From Bacteroidia bacterium (GTDB lineage Bacteria; Bacteroidota; Bacteroidia; B-17B0; Aurantibacillaceae), in the NCBI GenBank assembly GCA_022842625.1, contig JALHPG010000016.1, positions 1-47,556 of the forward strand: DNA of 47,556 nt, written 5' to 3'. The notes beneath the pieces were generated by a model. The model was not told where the DNA came from and made no database searches. It saw nothing but the letters and a program-made list of their open reading frames with translations. The translations under genes and the position numbers were made by a program. Below are positions 19,201 through 26,723 of this stretch, piece after piece (positions within the stretch are counted from its first letter, which is position 1; each line of letters starts with the position of its first letter).

Positions 19201-22054
19201 AAGTGACGACAATATTTGGTCAAAATATAATGAGCAATTAAAAACTATAGCCGAAAAAAATCTTAAGGAGGGAGGGAGGTACAAGCAAAAGTATTTAACT
19301 TATCTTGCCTCTGCCTTAAATAATATCGGATTCCTGTTTACCAATCAAGGGAATATTCCTAAAGCTTTAGAGTACTTTAAAAATAGTTTAAAAATTAGCG
19401 AGGAGATTGGCGATAAAAAAGGTAGCGCAGAGTCTTTAAATAATATTGGGATTGTTTACGATTTACAGGGTGATATACAAAATGCATTAGAATATTTTCA
19501 TAAGAGTTTGAAAATTCAGGAAGAAATGCTTAATAAACAAGGGGTTGCACTTGCATTAAATAACCTTGGATCTATCTATGACAGACAGGGGGAAATTGCT
19601 AAAGCAATTGAGTATTATCATAAGAGTTTGCAGGCTCGGTTGGAAATTGCTGATAAACATGGTATAGCACAATCCTTAGGTAACATCGGTTCTTTGTTTA
19701 GTAAGCAAGGTAATTTCCTTAAGGCGTTAGAGTATTATCAAAAGTGTTTAAAAATTTACGAAGAGGTGAGTGATAAACTTGGAATAGCAAATTCTTTAGT
19801 TAATATCGGTTCTACTTACAATGGAATGGGCAACACGGCAAAGGCAATAGAAGATTTTAATAAAAGTTTAAGTATTTATGAGGAGATCGGAAATAGAATC
19901 GGGGTGGCATTTTCACTTAATAATCTTGCAAGTGTAATGATTAATAATGACCAATTAAATAAAGCTTTTTTTTATGCAAATAAAAGTTTACAAACGGCTA
20001 AAGAAATTGGTTATCCTGATAGAATTAAAAATGCGGCCTTCTCTCTAAAAATTATATTTCAAAAACAAAACAAATACAAAGAGGCCTTTGAAATGTATGA
20101 GTTAGAAATTAAAATGCGAGATAGTATTAATAATCAGGAAACACAAAAGGCTACTATTAAAAAACAGATGCAATACACTTACGAGAAAAAAGAATTAGAA
20201 GCCAAAGCAGAACAAGATAAAAAAGATGCCATTGCAAAAGCAGAATTAAAACAAAAAGAAAACGAACGTAATTATTTTATTGCCGGCTTTGGTTTAGTAT
20301 TAGTACTCGCATTATTTATTTTGCGTGGCTACAAACAAAAGCAAAAAGCAAATGCAATTATTTTGGAGCAAAAACATTTGGTTGACGAGAAACAAAAAGA
20401 GATACTGGATTCTATTCACTATGCCAAGCGCATACAAACTGCTTTATTACCAAGCGAGAAATATATTGATAAAAGCCTTAACCAACTTAATAAGAATATT
20501 TTGTCTTGCCTCTTGTTACTTTTATCTTTTGTCGCTTTTTCGCAAAATGTAGACTCTCTAAAACTCGAACTTAAAAACTCGGCACTTGATAGCACGCGAT
20601 GCGCTATACTTACTGCGCTAATAGAAAATGAAACCGATGATGCTATTTGGCCGACCTATAACAAAGAGTTAAAAGCCATAAGTGAATTAAATTTAAAAAG
20701 GAACCAGGCTAATAAAAATATCTATTTAATTTATTTGTCAAGAGCTATTTATTATGAAGCTTATCTTGCAGAAATTAAGGGTCAAAATGAAAAAGCAATC
20801 GATCTTTATAAGGAAAGCATTGCCGTTAAAAAATCGCTTATGGATACAATGTCTATTAGTCTTACTTTAAATGATATCGCAGGAGTTTATAAAAAGATCG
20901 GCAATCCGTTCATGGCCGAGCAAGTATTTCACGAAGCTTTAAAACTTCAAGAAGCATCAAATGATGAATTGGGGTGTTCAGTAACATTAAACAATATTGG
21001 TAATTTAAACTATTATCAAGGTAACATACCATTGGCGCTCGAAAATTATTTTTTATGCCTCAAGAAACTCGAAAAGCTAAATGATCTTGAGAGAATAGCA
21101 ACAGCTATGAGTAATATTGCAATGATTTATCTTAAACAAGGTGATATCACAAAGGCTATTGAATTCAATGGAAAAAGCCTGACCTTGCGCGAAAAATTAA
21201 TGAACAAGCTTGGTATCGCTACATCGCTTAACAATTTTGGAGAGATTTATCAGAATCAGGGTAATATAGACAAAGCTTTAGACTATTTTGAACGAAGTTT
21301 AAAAATACGGAATGAAATTAATGATAAGCCTGGTGAGGCTCAGTGTTTGTTATTTATAGGGTCCGTATACAGAAAAAAAGGTGATATCTCTAAGGCATTA
21401 GAGTACGTATCTAAAAGTTTAAAGATAAGAGAAGAGATCAAAGATAAAAGTGAAATTAGCGCATCTTTAAATTACTTGGCCGGATTATTTATGGTTAAAG
21501 GAGAATTATCCGAAGCTCACAAAAACGGAAAGCGCAGTTTAGATCTGGCGTTAGAACTGGGATTTCCATTAAACATAATTGGTCCTGCTAAAATTTTAAA
21601 ACAGGTATTTCAAAAACAAAATAAATACAAAGAAGCATTTGAAATGTACGAGCTGGAGATTAAAATGAGAGATAGTATTAATAATCAAGAAACTCAAAAA
21701 GCAGTCATAAAAAAACAAATGCAATATACTTACGAGAAAAAAGAATTAGAAGCCAAAGCAGAACAGGATAAAAAAGATGCCATTGCAAAAGCAGAATTAA
21801 AACAAAAAGAAAACGAACGTAATTATTTTATTGTTGGTTTTAGTTTAGTGCTATTACTCGCCTTATTTATTTTGCGTGGCTACAAACAAAAGCAAAAAGC
21901 CAACGCAATTATTTTGGAGCAAAAACATTTGGTTGACGAAAAGCAGAAAGAAATTTTAGATTCTATTCATTACGCTAAACGCATACAAACTGCCTTATTA
22001 CCAAGCGAAAAGTATATTAACAAGAGTTTATCTCAATTAAATAAAAAAGGTTAG
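14816..22054 (+). CDS. Five TPR units (U2-U6) fused in frame; polyprotein-like ORF
   Basis: This single ORF of 2412 codons holds five complete receptor units: residues 1-463 (U2), 464-899 (U3), 900-1418 (U4), 1419-1895 (U5) and 1896-2412 (U6). Each has N-cap, TPRs (6, 6, 8, 7 and 8 including degenerate ones), coiled coil, helix and DSIHYAKRIQ tail. Where stop and start codons stand between other units, the four junctions read LNQLNK[K/N]ILSCLLxLLSFVAFSQN, a textbook signal peptide with basic n-region, leucine-rich core and S-Q cleavage site. The chain could therefore re-enter the membrane and be cut by signal peptidase I into five mature proteins. Alternatively the TTG in each junction (16205, 17513, 19070, 20501) could start separate proteins. 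It starts 0 bp after the U1 stop (TAAATG). An assembly error in near-identical repeats is possible but would not create the signal peptides. Confidence 0.88.
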   Translation: MRRLIKYRFLICILLVTLSGVEGRLYSQNANVEPNRTIDSLKLALKNAKHDTTRAQILYLWGTQIYLELPDTGIILFQNVVKIAEETKNKYKKFGTENKAIHLSQANSLSNIGIIYFNKGEIPKALEYHSKSLKIQEEIGYKSGIASCLSNLGSVYNSQGDFSKGLEYYNKSLKIQEEVGDKQGIANALNNIGYVYYNQKNIPKALEYYSKSSKIYEETGDRRGLAVTLNNFASIYYDQGDITKALEYFRISLKIREEIGDKQGAAYAIHNIGVIYYKQDNLKEGFIYAKQGMDIAKEIGYPENIKKAAKLLKRIFQKQNKYKEAFEMYELEIKMRDSINNQETQKAAIKKQMQYAYEKKELETKAEQDKKDAIANAELKQKENERNYFIGGFGLVLVLALFILRGYKQKQKANEIILEQKHLVDEKQKEILDSIHYAKRIQTALLPSEKYIDKSLNQLNKKILSCLLCLLSFVAFSQNVDSLKLALKKAKHDTTRCDILSALSETAPDGEWENYNSQLKTIAENKVKSNPSERKFYLKHLASALNNCGLIFHYQGDISKALEYYHKSLKIQEEILDKKGIAYSLNNIGLVYDEQGDVTKALEYAIKSLKIQQEIGEKDGIAYSLNNIGYIYQSRGNFSKGLEYYFLSLKIREEIGDKRGIAASLNNIGGIYDQHLQFSKAIEYYKRSLTIQEHMGDKKGQAHSLNNLAGVTSRNGNLNEACGFAKRGMQIALDLGYPENINNSATTLKVIFQKQNKYKEAFEMFELETKMRDSINNQETQKAAIKKQMQYEYEKKELETKAEQDKKDAIAKAELKQKENERNYFIVGFGLVLVLALFILRGYRQKQKANAIIIEQKKLVDEKQKEILDSIHYAKRIQTALLPSEKYIDKSLNQLNKKILSCLLCLLSFVAFSQNIDSLKIALKNAKHDTTRCNILSLLAEDGSDEEWILFNEQLFNLAKKGVAESKPKSPTNYFYLKHFANALNNNGFLSKQQGDINMALDYFDRSLAIRQKINDKNGIASSFNNIGSIYSSRGDVIKGLEFNKKSLRIYEELKDKKGISNSLNNIALIYSNQGDILNSLDYYHQSLKIDESIGNKEGIAYSLNNIGTIYKSQGDYPKALDYYKRSLKIQKEIKRKVGIAATENNIGNIFNLQGNQKKALECFNRALKICEEANDKRGIAATFSNFGSLYHDQGQISEALEYYQKSLVIREEIKDKKGIARSLNSISGILLKQEKISEAFVLATRALKIGNELGFPENINKAAITLKQIFKKQNKYKEAFEMYELEIKMRDSINNQETQKAAIKKQMQYTYEKKELETKAEQDKKDAIAKAELNQKENERNYFIAGFGLVLVLALFILRGYKQKQKANAIILEQKHLVDEKQKEILDSIHYAKRIQTALLPSEKYIDKSLNQLNKNILSCLLCLLSFVAFSQNIDSLKIALKNAKHDTTRCNILNELIENESDDNIWSKYNEQLKTIAEKNLKEGGRYKQKYLTYLASALNNIGFLFTNQGNIPKALEYFKNSLKISEEIGDKKGSAESLNNIGIVYDLQGDIQNALEYFHKSLKIQEEMLNKQGVALALNNLGSIYDRQGEIAKAIEYYHKSLQARLEIADKHGIAQSLGNIGSLFSKQGNFLKALEYYQKCLKIYEEVSDKLGIANSLVNIGSTYNGMGNTAKAIEDFNKSLSIYEEIGNRIGVAFSLNNLASVMINNDQLNKAFFYANKSLQTAKEIGYPDRIKNAAFSLKIIFQKQNKYKEAFEMYELEIKMRDSINNQETQKATIKKQMQYTYEKKELEAKAEQDKKDAIAKAELKQKENERNYFIAGFGLVLVLALFILRGYKQKQKANAIILEQKHLVDEKQKEILDSIHYAKRIQTALLPSEKYIDKSLNQLNKNILSCLLLLLSFVAFSQNVDSLKLELKNSALDSTRCAILTALIENETDDAIWPTYNKELKAISELNLKRNQANKNIYLIYLSRAIYYEAYLAEIKGQNEKAIDLYKESIAVKKSLMDTMSISLTLNDIAGVYKKIGNPFMAEQVFHEALKLQEASNDELGCSVTLNNIGNLNYYQGNIPLALENYFLCLKKLEKLNDLERIATAMSNIAMIYLKQGDITKAIEFNGKSLTLREKLMNKLGIATSLNNFGEIYQNQGNIDKALDYFERSLKIRNEINDKPGEAQCLLFIGSVYRKKGDISKALEYVSKSLKIREEIKDKSEISASLNYLAGLFMVKGELSEAHKNGKRSLDLALELGFPLNIIGPAKILKQVFQKQNKYKEAFEMYELEIKMRDSINNQETQKAVIKKQMQYTYEKKELEAKAEQDKKDAIAKAELKQKENERNYFIVGFSLVLLLALFILRGYKQKQKANAIILEQKHLVDEKQKEILDSIHYAKRIQTALLPSEKYINKSLSQLNKKG
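14861..14886 (+). repeat. Palindromic dispersed-repeat-like element inside the U2 signal peptide
   Basis: The core CCCTGAGCGGAGTCGA is followed by GGGGCG and has imperfect dyad symmetry (CCCT...AGGG in the other copies). It lies in frame and encodes VTLSGVEGR between the hydrophobic core and the cleavage site. The same 26-bp element recurs in U8 and U10 and nowhere else in the window. From memory, similar sequences are scattered in many Bacteroidota genomes; I could not check this. Confidence 0.6.
16205..17512 (+). other. Unit U3 within the fused ORF, with internal signal peptide
   Basis: About 436 residues, the shortest unit. It opens with the internal signal peptide SCLLCLLSFVAFSQN (core at 16208-16252), after a TTG at 16205 and the basic NKK of the U2 tail. 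The N-cap is of the EW type (APDGEWENYNSQLK). Four good TPRs and two degenerate ones follow. One change in the otherwise constant block is MFELETKMRDS instead of MYELEIKMRDS. Confidence 0.78.
17513..19069 (+). other. Unit U4 within the fused ORF, with internal signal peptide
   Basis: About 519 residues. The internal signal peptide is the same as in U3. The N-cap is EW-type (GSDEEWILFNEQL). Six good TPRs and two degenerate ones follow. The TPRs are among the most divergent in the array (for example IKRKVGIAATENNIGNIF), while the C-terminal block stays constant. Confidence 0.78.
19070..20500 (+). other. Unit U5 within the fused ORF, with internal signal peptide
   Basis: About 477 residues. The junction has AAG-AAT-ATT-TTG (N instead of K before the core) and otherwise the same signal peptide. 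The N-cap is of the IW type (ESDDNIWSKYNEQLK). Five good TPRs and two degenerate ones follow. Its C-terminal block shares the U6-type ELEAKAEQ variant, a sign of exchange between neighbours. Confidence 0.78.
20501..22054 (+). other. Unit U6, last unit of the fused ORF
   Basis: About 517 residues. The internal signal peptide has SCLLLLLSFVAFSQN, one Cys fewer than its siblings. The N-cap is IW-type (ETDDAIWPTYNKELK). Six TPRs, the first two poorly conserved, and two degenerate ones follow. It ends with a true stop (NKKG, TAG at 22052), 14 bp before the TTG start of U7. Confidence 0.78.
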
Positions 22055-22068
22055 TTTAGTAAAACAAT

Positions 22069-23535
22069 TTGAAACCAATATTTAAATATCTATTATTAAG
22101 CCTGGCAGTTTTTTTGTTTCAGCTCAATTCTATTGGGCAAGATAAAACCATTGACTCTTTAAAGCTGGCACTTAAAAACGCTACGCATGATAGTACAAAA
22201 TGTTTAACATTGAAGATTTTATGTAAACTGGAAAAAGATTACGACCTAAAAATGAAACTTGCAATGCAAAGGTTAACAATTGCAGAATCGCATCTTACCG
22301 ATCCCGATAAAGCAATTCGTGTTTTTTTTCTAAAGCAAAAATCCTCATCTCTAAACACTATAGGACTTATATATTCTGATAAGTTTGAGATTCCAATGGC
22401 CTTAGAGTGTTATTACAAGAGTTTCGAGATCGATGAGAGTATTGGTGATAAGAAAGGAATGGCAACGTCTTTTAACAACATTGGCCGCGTTTATTACAAC
22501 CTTGGTGATATTGCAAAGGTGCTCGAATATTGGCACAAGGCCTTAAAGATAAGAGAAGAGATGAGTGATAAAAAAGGCATTGGAAGCAGTTTAAGCAATC
22601 TTGCGGCCATTTATCTTGTTCAAGGAGATAAACACAAGGCTTTCGAGTATGAGAATAGAAGTATCAAAATTAAATCAGAACTGGGCGATTTGATCGGAGT
22701 TGCCCATTCTTTAAATAATTTAGGAATAATGTATCGAGAACAAGGAAACTTGCCCAAATCATTAGAGTGCCATGAAAAAAGTTTAAAAATAAAAGAGGAG
22801 ATCGGAGATTATCAATCAATGCCTGAATCGTTAAATAACCTCGGTGAATTTTATATTAAACAAGGTGACTTTGAAAAGGGCTTAGATTTTCATTTCCGGG
22901 GTTTGAAAATTTGTGAAGAGATCAATGATAAAAATGCGATGACTTTAACTCTAACAGATATATGTCTTTCTTATTCGTCTCAAGGTAAGCTTAACGAGGC
23001 TTTTAATTATGGCAATAGAAGTTTGAAAATTGCTAAAGATCTTGGTTTTCCTCAATCTATTGCAAACGCTGCCTACGCTTTAAAATCAGTTTATAAAAAA
23101 CAAAACAAATACAAAGAGGCCTTTGAAATGTATGAGTTAGAAATTAAAATGCGCGACAGTGTAAATAATCAGGAAACTCAAAAGGCTACAGTCAAAAAAC
23201 AAATGCAATATGCCTACGAGAAAAAAGAATTAGAAACTAAAGCAGAACAGGATAAAAAAGATGCCATTGCAAAAGCAGAATTAAACCAGAAAGAAAACGA
23301 GCGTAATTATTTTATTGCAGGCTTTGGTTTAGTGCTAGTACTCGCCTTATTTATTTTACGTGGCTATAAACAAAAACAAAAAGCCAACGCAATTATTCTC
23401 GAACAAAAGGAACTGGTTGACGAGAAACAAAAAGAAATTCTCGATTCTATCCATTACGCAAAGCGTATTCAAACTGCCTTATTGCCTAACGAAAAGTATA
23501 TTGATAGGAGTTTAAAGCAACTGAATAAAAGTTAA
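22069..23535 (+). CDS. TPR receptor-like protein, unit U7
   Basis: 488 residues from a probable TTG start at 22069 (LKPIFKYLLLSLAVFLFQLNSIGQ as signal peptide). No ATG fits. Its N-cap (KCLTLKILCKLEKDYDLKMKL, then RLTIAESH and FFLKQKSSSLN) is homologous to U1 only, and both use TTG, so the two are a sub-lineage placed at both ends of the fused ORF. Five good TPRs (about residues 90-290) and two degenerate ones precede the constant block; the helix is near residues 414-431. The stop overlaps the next start (TAATG, 23533-23537), which suggests translational coupling to U8. It has no output domain. Confidence 0.9.
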   Translation: MKPIFKYLLLSLAVFLFQLNSIGQDKTIDSLKLALKNATHDSTKCLTLKILCKLEKDYDLKMKLAMQRLTIAESHLTDPDKAIRVFFLKQKSSSLNTIGLIYSDKFEIPMALECYYKSFEIDESIGDKKGMATSFNNIGRVYYNLGDIAKVLEYWHKALKIREEMSDKKGIGSSLSNLAAIYLVQGDKHKAFEYENRSIKIKSELGDLIGVAHSLNNLGIMYREQGNLPKSLECHEKSLKIKEEIGDYQSMPESLNNLGEFYIKQGDFEKGLDFHFRGLKICEEINDKNAMTLTLTDICLSYSSQGKLNEAFNYGNRSLKIAKDLGFPQSIANAAYALKSVYKKQNKYKEAFEMYELEIKMRDSVNNQETQKATVKKQMQYAYEKKELETKAEQDKKDAIAKAELNQKENERNYFIAGFGLVLVLALFILRGYKQKQKANAIILEQKELVDEKQKEILDSIHYAKRIQTALLPNEKYIDRSLKQLNKS

Positions 23536-25121
23536 TGAGAAAATTATTAAAATACCGTTTTCTTTTTTTTATTCTTTTCGTCACCCTGAGCGGAGTCGAA
23601 GGGCGTATTATTGCACAAAATTTAGACTCTCTAAAACTTGTTCTTAAAAATGCACACCATGATACAACGCGCTGTAATATTCTTTCAGTTCTTGCAGAAA
23701 CCGCGGGCGATGAGGAATGGCCAGCTTTTAATGAGGAGTTAAAAAATCTCGCCGAAAAAAATCTTGCCAGCAATACTGCTTATAAAAAATTTTATTTAAA
23801 ACACTTAGCCTCTGCTCTCAATAATATAGGGTTTTTAGCGAGCAGCCAGAGCGAAATACAAAAGGCGCTAGAGTTTTTTGATAAAAGTTTAAAGATCAGT
23901 TCAGAGATTGGGGATAAAGAAGGGATTGGAACCACATTAAACAATTTTGGGGTTTTATTTGGTTCCCAAGGTAACATCCCAATGGCGTTAGAATATTACC
24001 ACAAAAGTTTGAAAATTCATGAGGAGATAGGTGATAAAAGTGGGATAGCGAATGCTTTAAACAACATTGGCATCAATTATAAAAAACAAGGCGACATTTC
24101 CAAGGCATTGGACTACTATCACAGGAGTTTAAAAATAAGTGAGGAGATAGATAGCAAGCCAAGAATAGCAACTGCTTTAAATAACATTGGTGTTATTTAT
24201 GAAAAACAAGGAGATGTAACAAAGGCCTTAGACTATTATAACAAGAGTTTAAAATTTTGTGATGAAATGGGTAATAAAAAGGGAATTGCAAAAGCATTAA
24301 ATAATATTGCACACATATATAGTAATCAAGACAGCACAGAAAAAGCATTGGAGTATAATCAAAAAAGTTTAAATATTTATGAAGAAATTGGGGATAAAGC
24401 CGGGATAGCAAATTCTTTAAACAACATTGGCAGTATTTATCAAAACAAAGGTTATATGCCTAAAGCATTTGGATATTTTCAAAAGAGTTTAAAAATCCAG
24501 GAAGAAATTGGGGATAAACAAGGAATAGCATATTCTTTAAACAACATAGCCAATTCCTTAATTAAAAATGGGAAAATAGCTGAAGCACTTGTTTTTGCTG
24601 ATAAGGGGATGCAAACTTCCAAAGAAATTGGCTATGCCGAAAATATTATGATGGCAGCCGGCACTCTCAAATCAATATTCAAAAAACAAAACAAATACAA
24701 AGAAGCTTTTGAGATGTATGAGTTAGAAATTAAAATGCGAGATAGTATTAATAATCAAGAAACTCAAAAAGCCGCTATTAAAAAACAAATGCAATATACT
24801 TACGAGAAAAAAGAATTAGAAACAAAAGCAGAGCAGGATAAAAAAGACGCCATTGCTAAGGCGGAATTAAAACAAAAAGAAAACGAGCGTAATTATTTTA
24901 TTGCAGGCTTTGGTTTAGTATTAGTATTGGCATTATTTATTTTACGTGGCTACAAACAAAAACAAAAAGCAAACGCAATTATTTTACAACAAAAACATTT
25001 GGTTGACGAAAAACAAAAAGAAATTCTCGATTCTATCCATTACGCAAAGCGTATTCAAACTGCCTTATTGCCTAACGAAAAGTATATTGATAGGAGTTTA
25101 AAGCAACTGAATAAAAGTTAA
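23535..25121 (+). CDS. TPR receptor-like protein, unit U8
   Basis: 528 residues. It starts at the ATG that overlaps the U7 stop. The signal peptide carries the palindromic element (VTLSGVEGRIIAQN). The N-cap is EW-type (AGDEEWPAFNEELK). Six regular TPRs of 40 residues and two degenerate ones follow; several have the pure consensus SLNNIGSIYQNKG / EEIGDKQGIA. The constant C-terminal block gives coiled coil, helix and stub. The U8 and U10 blocks share IILQQKHLVDEKQ where most units have ILEQK, pointing to conversion or duplication between them. TAA is directly followed by the ATG of U9. Confidence 0.91.
   Translation: MRKLLKYRFLFFILFVTLSGVEGRIIAQNLDSLKLVLKNAHHDTTRCNILSVLAETAGDEEWPAFNEELKNLAEKNLASNTAYKKFYLKHLASALNNIGFLASSQSEIQKALEFFDKSLKISSEIGDKEGIGTTLNNFGVLFGSQGNIPMALEYYHKSLKIHEEIGDKSGIANALNNIGINYKKQGDISKALDYYHRSLKISEEIDSKPRIATALNNIGVIYEKQGDVTKALDYYNKSLKFCDEMGNKKGIAKALNNIAHIYSNQDSTEKALEYNQKSLNIYEEIGDKAGIANSLNNIGSIYQNKGYMPKAFGYFQKSLKIQEEIGDKQGIAYSLNNIANSLIKNGKIAEALVFADKGMQTSKEIGYAENIMMAAGTLKSIFKKQNKYKEAFEMYELEIKMRDSINNQETQKAAIKKQMQYTYEKKELETKAEQDKKDAIAKAELKQKENERNYFIAGFGLVLVLALFILRGYKQKQKANAIILQQKHLVDEKQKEILDSIHYAKRIQTALLPNEKYIDRSLKQLNKS
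23580..23605 (+). repeat. Palindromic dispersed-repeat-like element inside the U8 signal peptide
   Basis: This copy (core CCCTGAGCGGAGTCGA, then AGGGCG) is in the same reading frame and at the same place in the signal peptide as in U2 and U10. The flanking DNA upstream (AAATACCGTTTTCT) is also shared. Confidence 0.62.
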
Positions 25122-26723
25122 ATGAGAAAATATTTTATACATATAATTCTTAATTTAACATTTTTAATTTTTAATTCATTTTGCTTTTCGCAAAATTCTA
25201 GTGGTGAGTCTAGTCGAACCATCGACTCTCTAAAACTAGCTCTTAAAAACGCTAAGCACGATACTACACGGTGTCATATTTTATACGCAATAATCGAAGT
25301 GGAGGGTGATGATAATATTTGGCCTCAATACAATGAACAATTAAAACAAGTTGCACAAAAGAATATTGCCAATAATTCAGCGCCTAAAAATTTTTACTTA
25401 AAGCAACTTGCTGATGCCTTGAATAACTTTGGGTACTTGGCAAATCAAAAAGGTGACTTGCAAAAAGCGTTGGAGTATCATCAAAAGAGTTTAAAAATTA
25501 GGGAAGAGATTGGAGATAAACAAGGAATAGCAGGCTCTTTAGACAACATTGGGTTTATCTATTACAGCCAAGGTGACATCTCAAAGGCAGAGGAGTCTTA
25601 TAGCAAGAGTTTAATAATCCTGGAAGAAGTTGGGGATAAAAAAGGAATATCAGAGTCTTTAAACAACCTTGGATTTATTTTTAAAGACCAAGGTGATATC
25701 CCAAAAGCATTGGAGTATTATCATAAAAGTTTAAAGTTTAGAGAAGAGATTGGAGATAAAAAAGGGATAGCAATTTCATTAAACAATATTGGACTTATTT
25801 ATAATAGCCAAGGTGATATTCCAAAAGCGTTGGAGTGCCAACACAAGAGTTTAAAGATAAGAGAAGAGATTGGTGATAAGCGGGGAATAGCAGAGTCTTT
25901 AAATAATATTGGCTTTTTTTATAACAGTCAGGGGAGTACCCAAAAGGCGTTGGAGTACCACCGCAAAAGTTTAAAGATCAGAGAAGATATTGATGATAAA
26001 CGAGGAATAGCAAATTCATTAGACAATATCGGTTCAATTTATGACAGCCAAGGCGACATCCATAAGGCGTTGGGGTATCTGCTAAAGAGTTTAAGCATAT
26101 ATGAGGAGATTGGAGATAGACCTGGAATCGCAGGTACTTTATATAATATTGCTGTTTTGACTTTAAGAAAAGGACAAGTGCAAGAGGCTTTCGTGTTTGC
26201 TAGCAAGGGAATGCAAGTTGCTAAAGAATTAGGCTTTCCTGAAAATATTAAGAACTCTGCGAATACGCTTAAGTCAATATTCAAAAAACAAAATAAATAC
26301 AAAGAGGCCTTTGAAATGTATGAGTTAGAAATTAAAATGCGAGATAGTATTAATAATCAAGAAACTCAAAAAGCCTCTATTAAAAAACAAATGCAATACA
26401 CTTACGAGAAAAAAGAATTAGAAACCAAAGCAGAGCAAGATAAAAAAGATGCCATTGCAAAAGCCGAGTTAAACCAAAAAGAAAATGAGAGAAATTATTT
26501 TATAGCAGGTTTTGGTTTAGTTTTAGTTCTTGCATTATTTATTTTGCGCGGCTATAAACAAAAACAAAAAGCGAATGTAATTATTGCAGCTCAAAAACAT
26601 TTGGTAGAGGAAAAGCAAAAAGAAATTCTAGATTCCATTCATTATGCAAAACGCATACAAACTGCATTGTTGCCGAATGAAAAATATATTGATAAGAGTT
26701 TGAAGCAATTGAATAAAAGTTAA
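25122..26723 (+). CDS. TPR receptor-like protein, unit U9
   Basis: 533 residues with an ordinary signal peptide (FIHIILNLTFLIFNSFCFSQ) found in no other unit. A short insert SSGESSRT before IDSLKLALKNAKHDTTRC resembles the one in U2 (NVEPNRT). The N-cap is IW-type (GDDNIWPQYNEQLK). Six very regular TPRs follow, most with EEIGDK in the turn, which suggests recent internal duplication of 120-bp units, then two degenerate ones. The tail block has IIAAQKHLVEEKQ, shared in part with U11. The stop is directly followed by the ATG of U10. Confidence 0.91.
   Translation: MRKYFIHIILNLTFLIFNSFCFSQNSSGESSRTIDSLKLALKNAKHDTTRCHILYAIIEVEGDDNIWPQYNEQLKQVAQKNIANNSAPKNFYLKQLADALNNFGYLANQKGDLQKALEYHQKSLKIREEIGDKQGIAGSLDNIGFIYYSQGDISKAEESYSKSLIILEEVGDKKGISESLNNLGFIFKDQGDIPKALEYYHKSLKFREEIGDKKGIAISLNNIGLIYNSQGDIPKALECQHKSLKIREEIGDKRGIAESLNNIGFFYNSQGSTQKALEYHRKSLKIREDIDDKRGIANSLDNIGSIYDSQGDIHKALGYLLKSLSIYEEIGDRPGIAGTLYNIAVLTLRKGQVQEAFVFASKGMQVAKELGFPENIKNSANTLKSIFKKQNKYKEAFEMYELEIKMRDSINNQETQKASIKKQMQYTYEKKELETKAEQDKKDAIAKAELNQKENERNYFIAGFGLVLVLALFILRGYKQKQKANVIIAAQKHLVEEKQKEILDSIHYAKRIQTALLPNEKYIDKSLKQLNKS

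Noticed and set aside
18988-19284. Minus-strand frame across the U4/U5 junction
   Set aside because: It is a shadow of the repeated TPR tail and signal-peptide DNA; similar antisense frames recur over other units.
14816-22054. The fusion as a pure assembly artefact
   Set aside because: Collapsed or chimeric repeats could change the unit number but would not create five in-frame signal peptides with S-Q sites. Unit number itself should still be confirmed with long reads.
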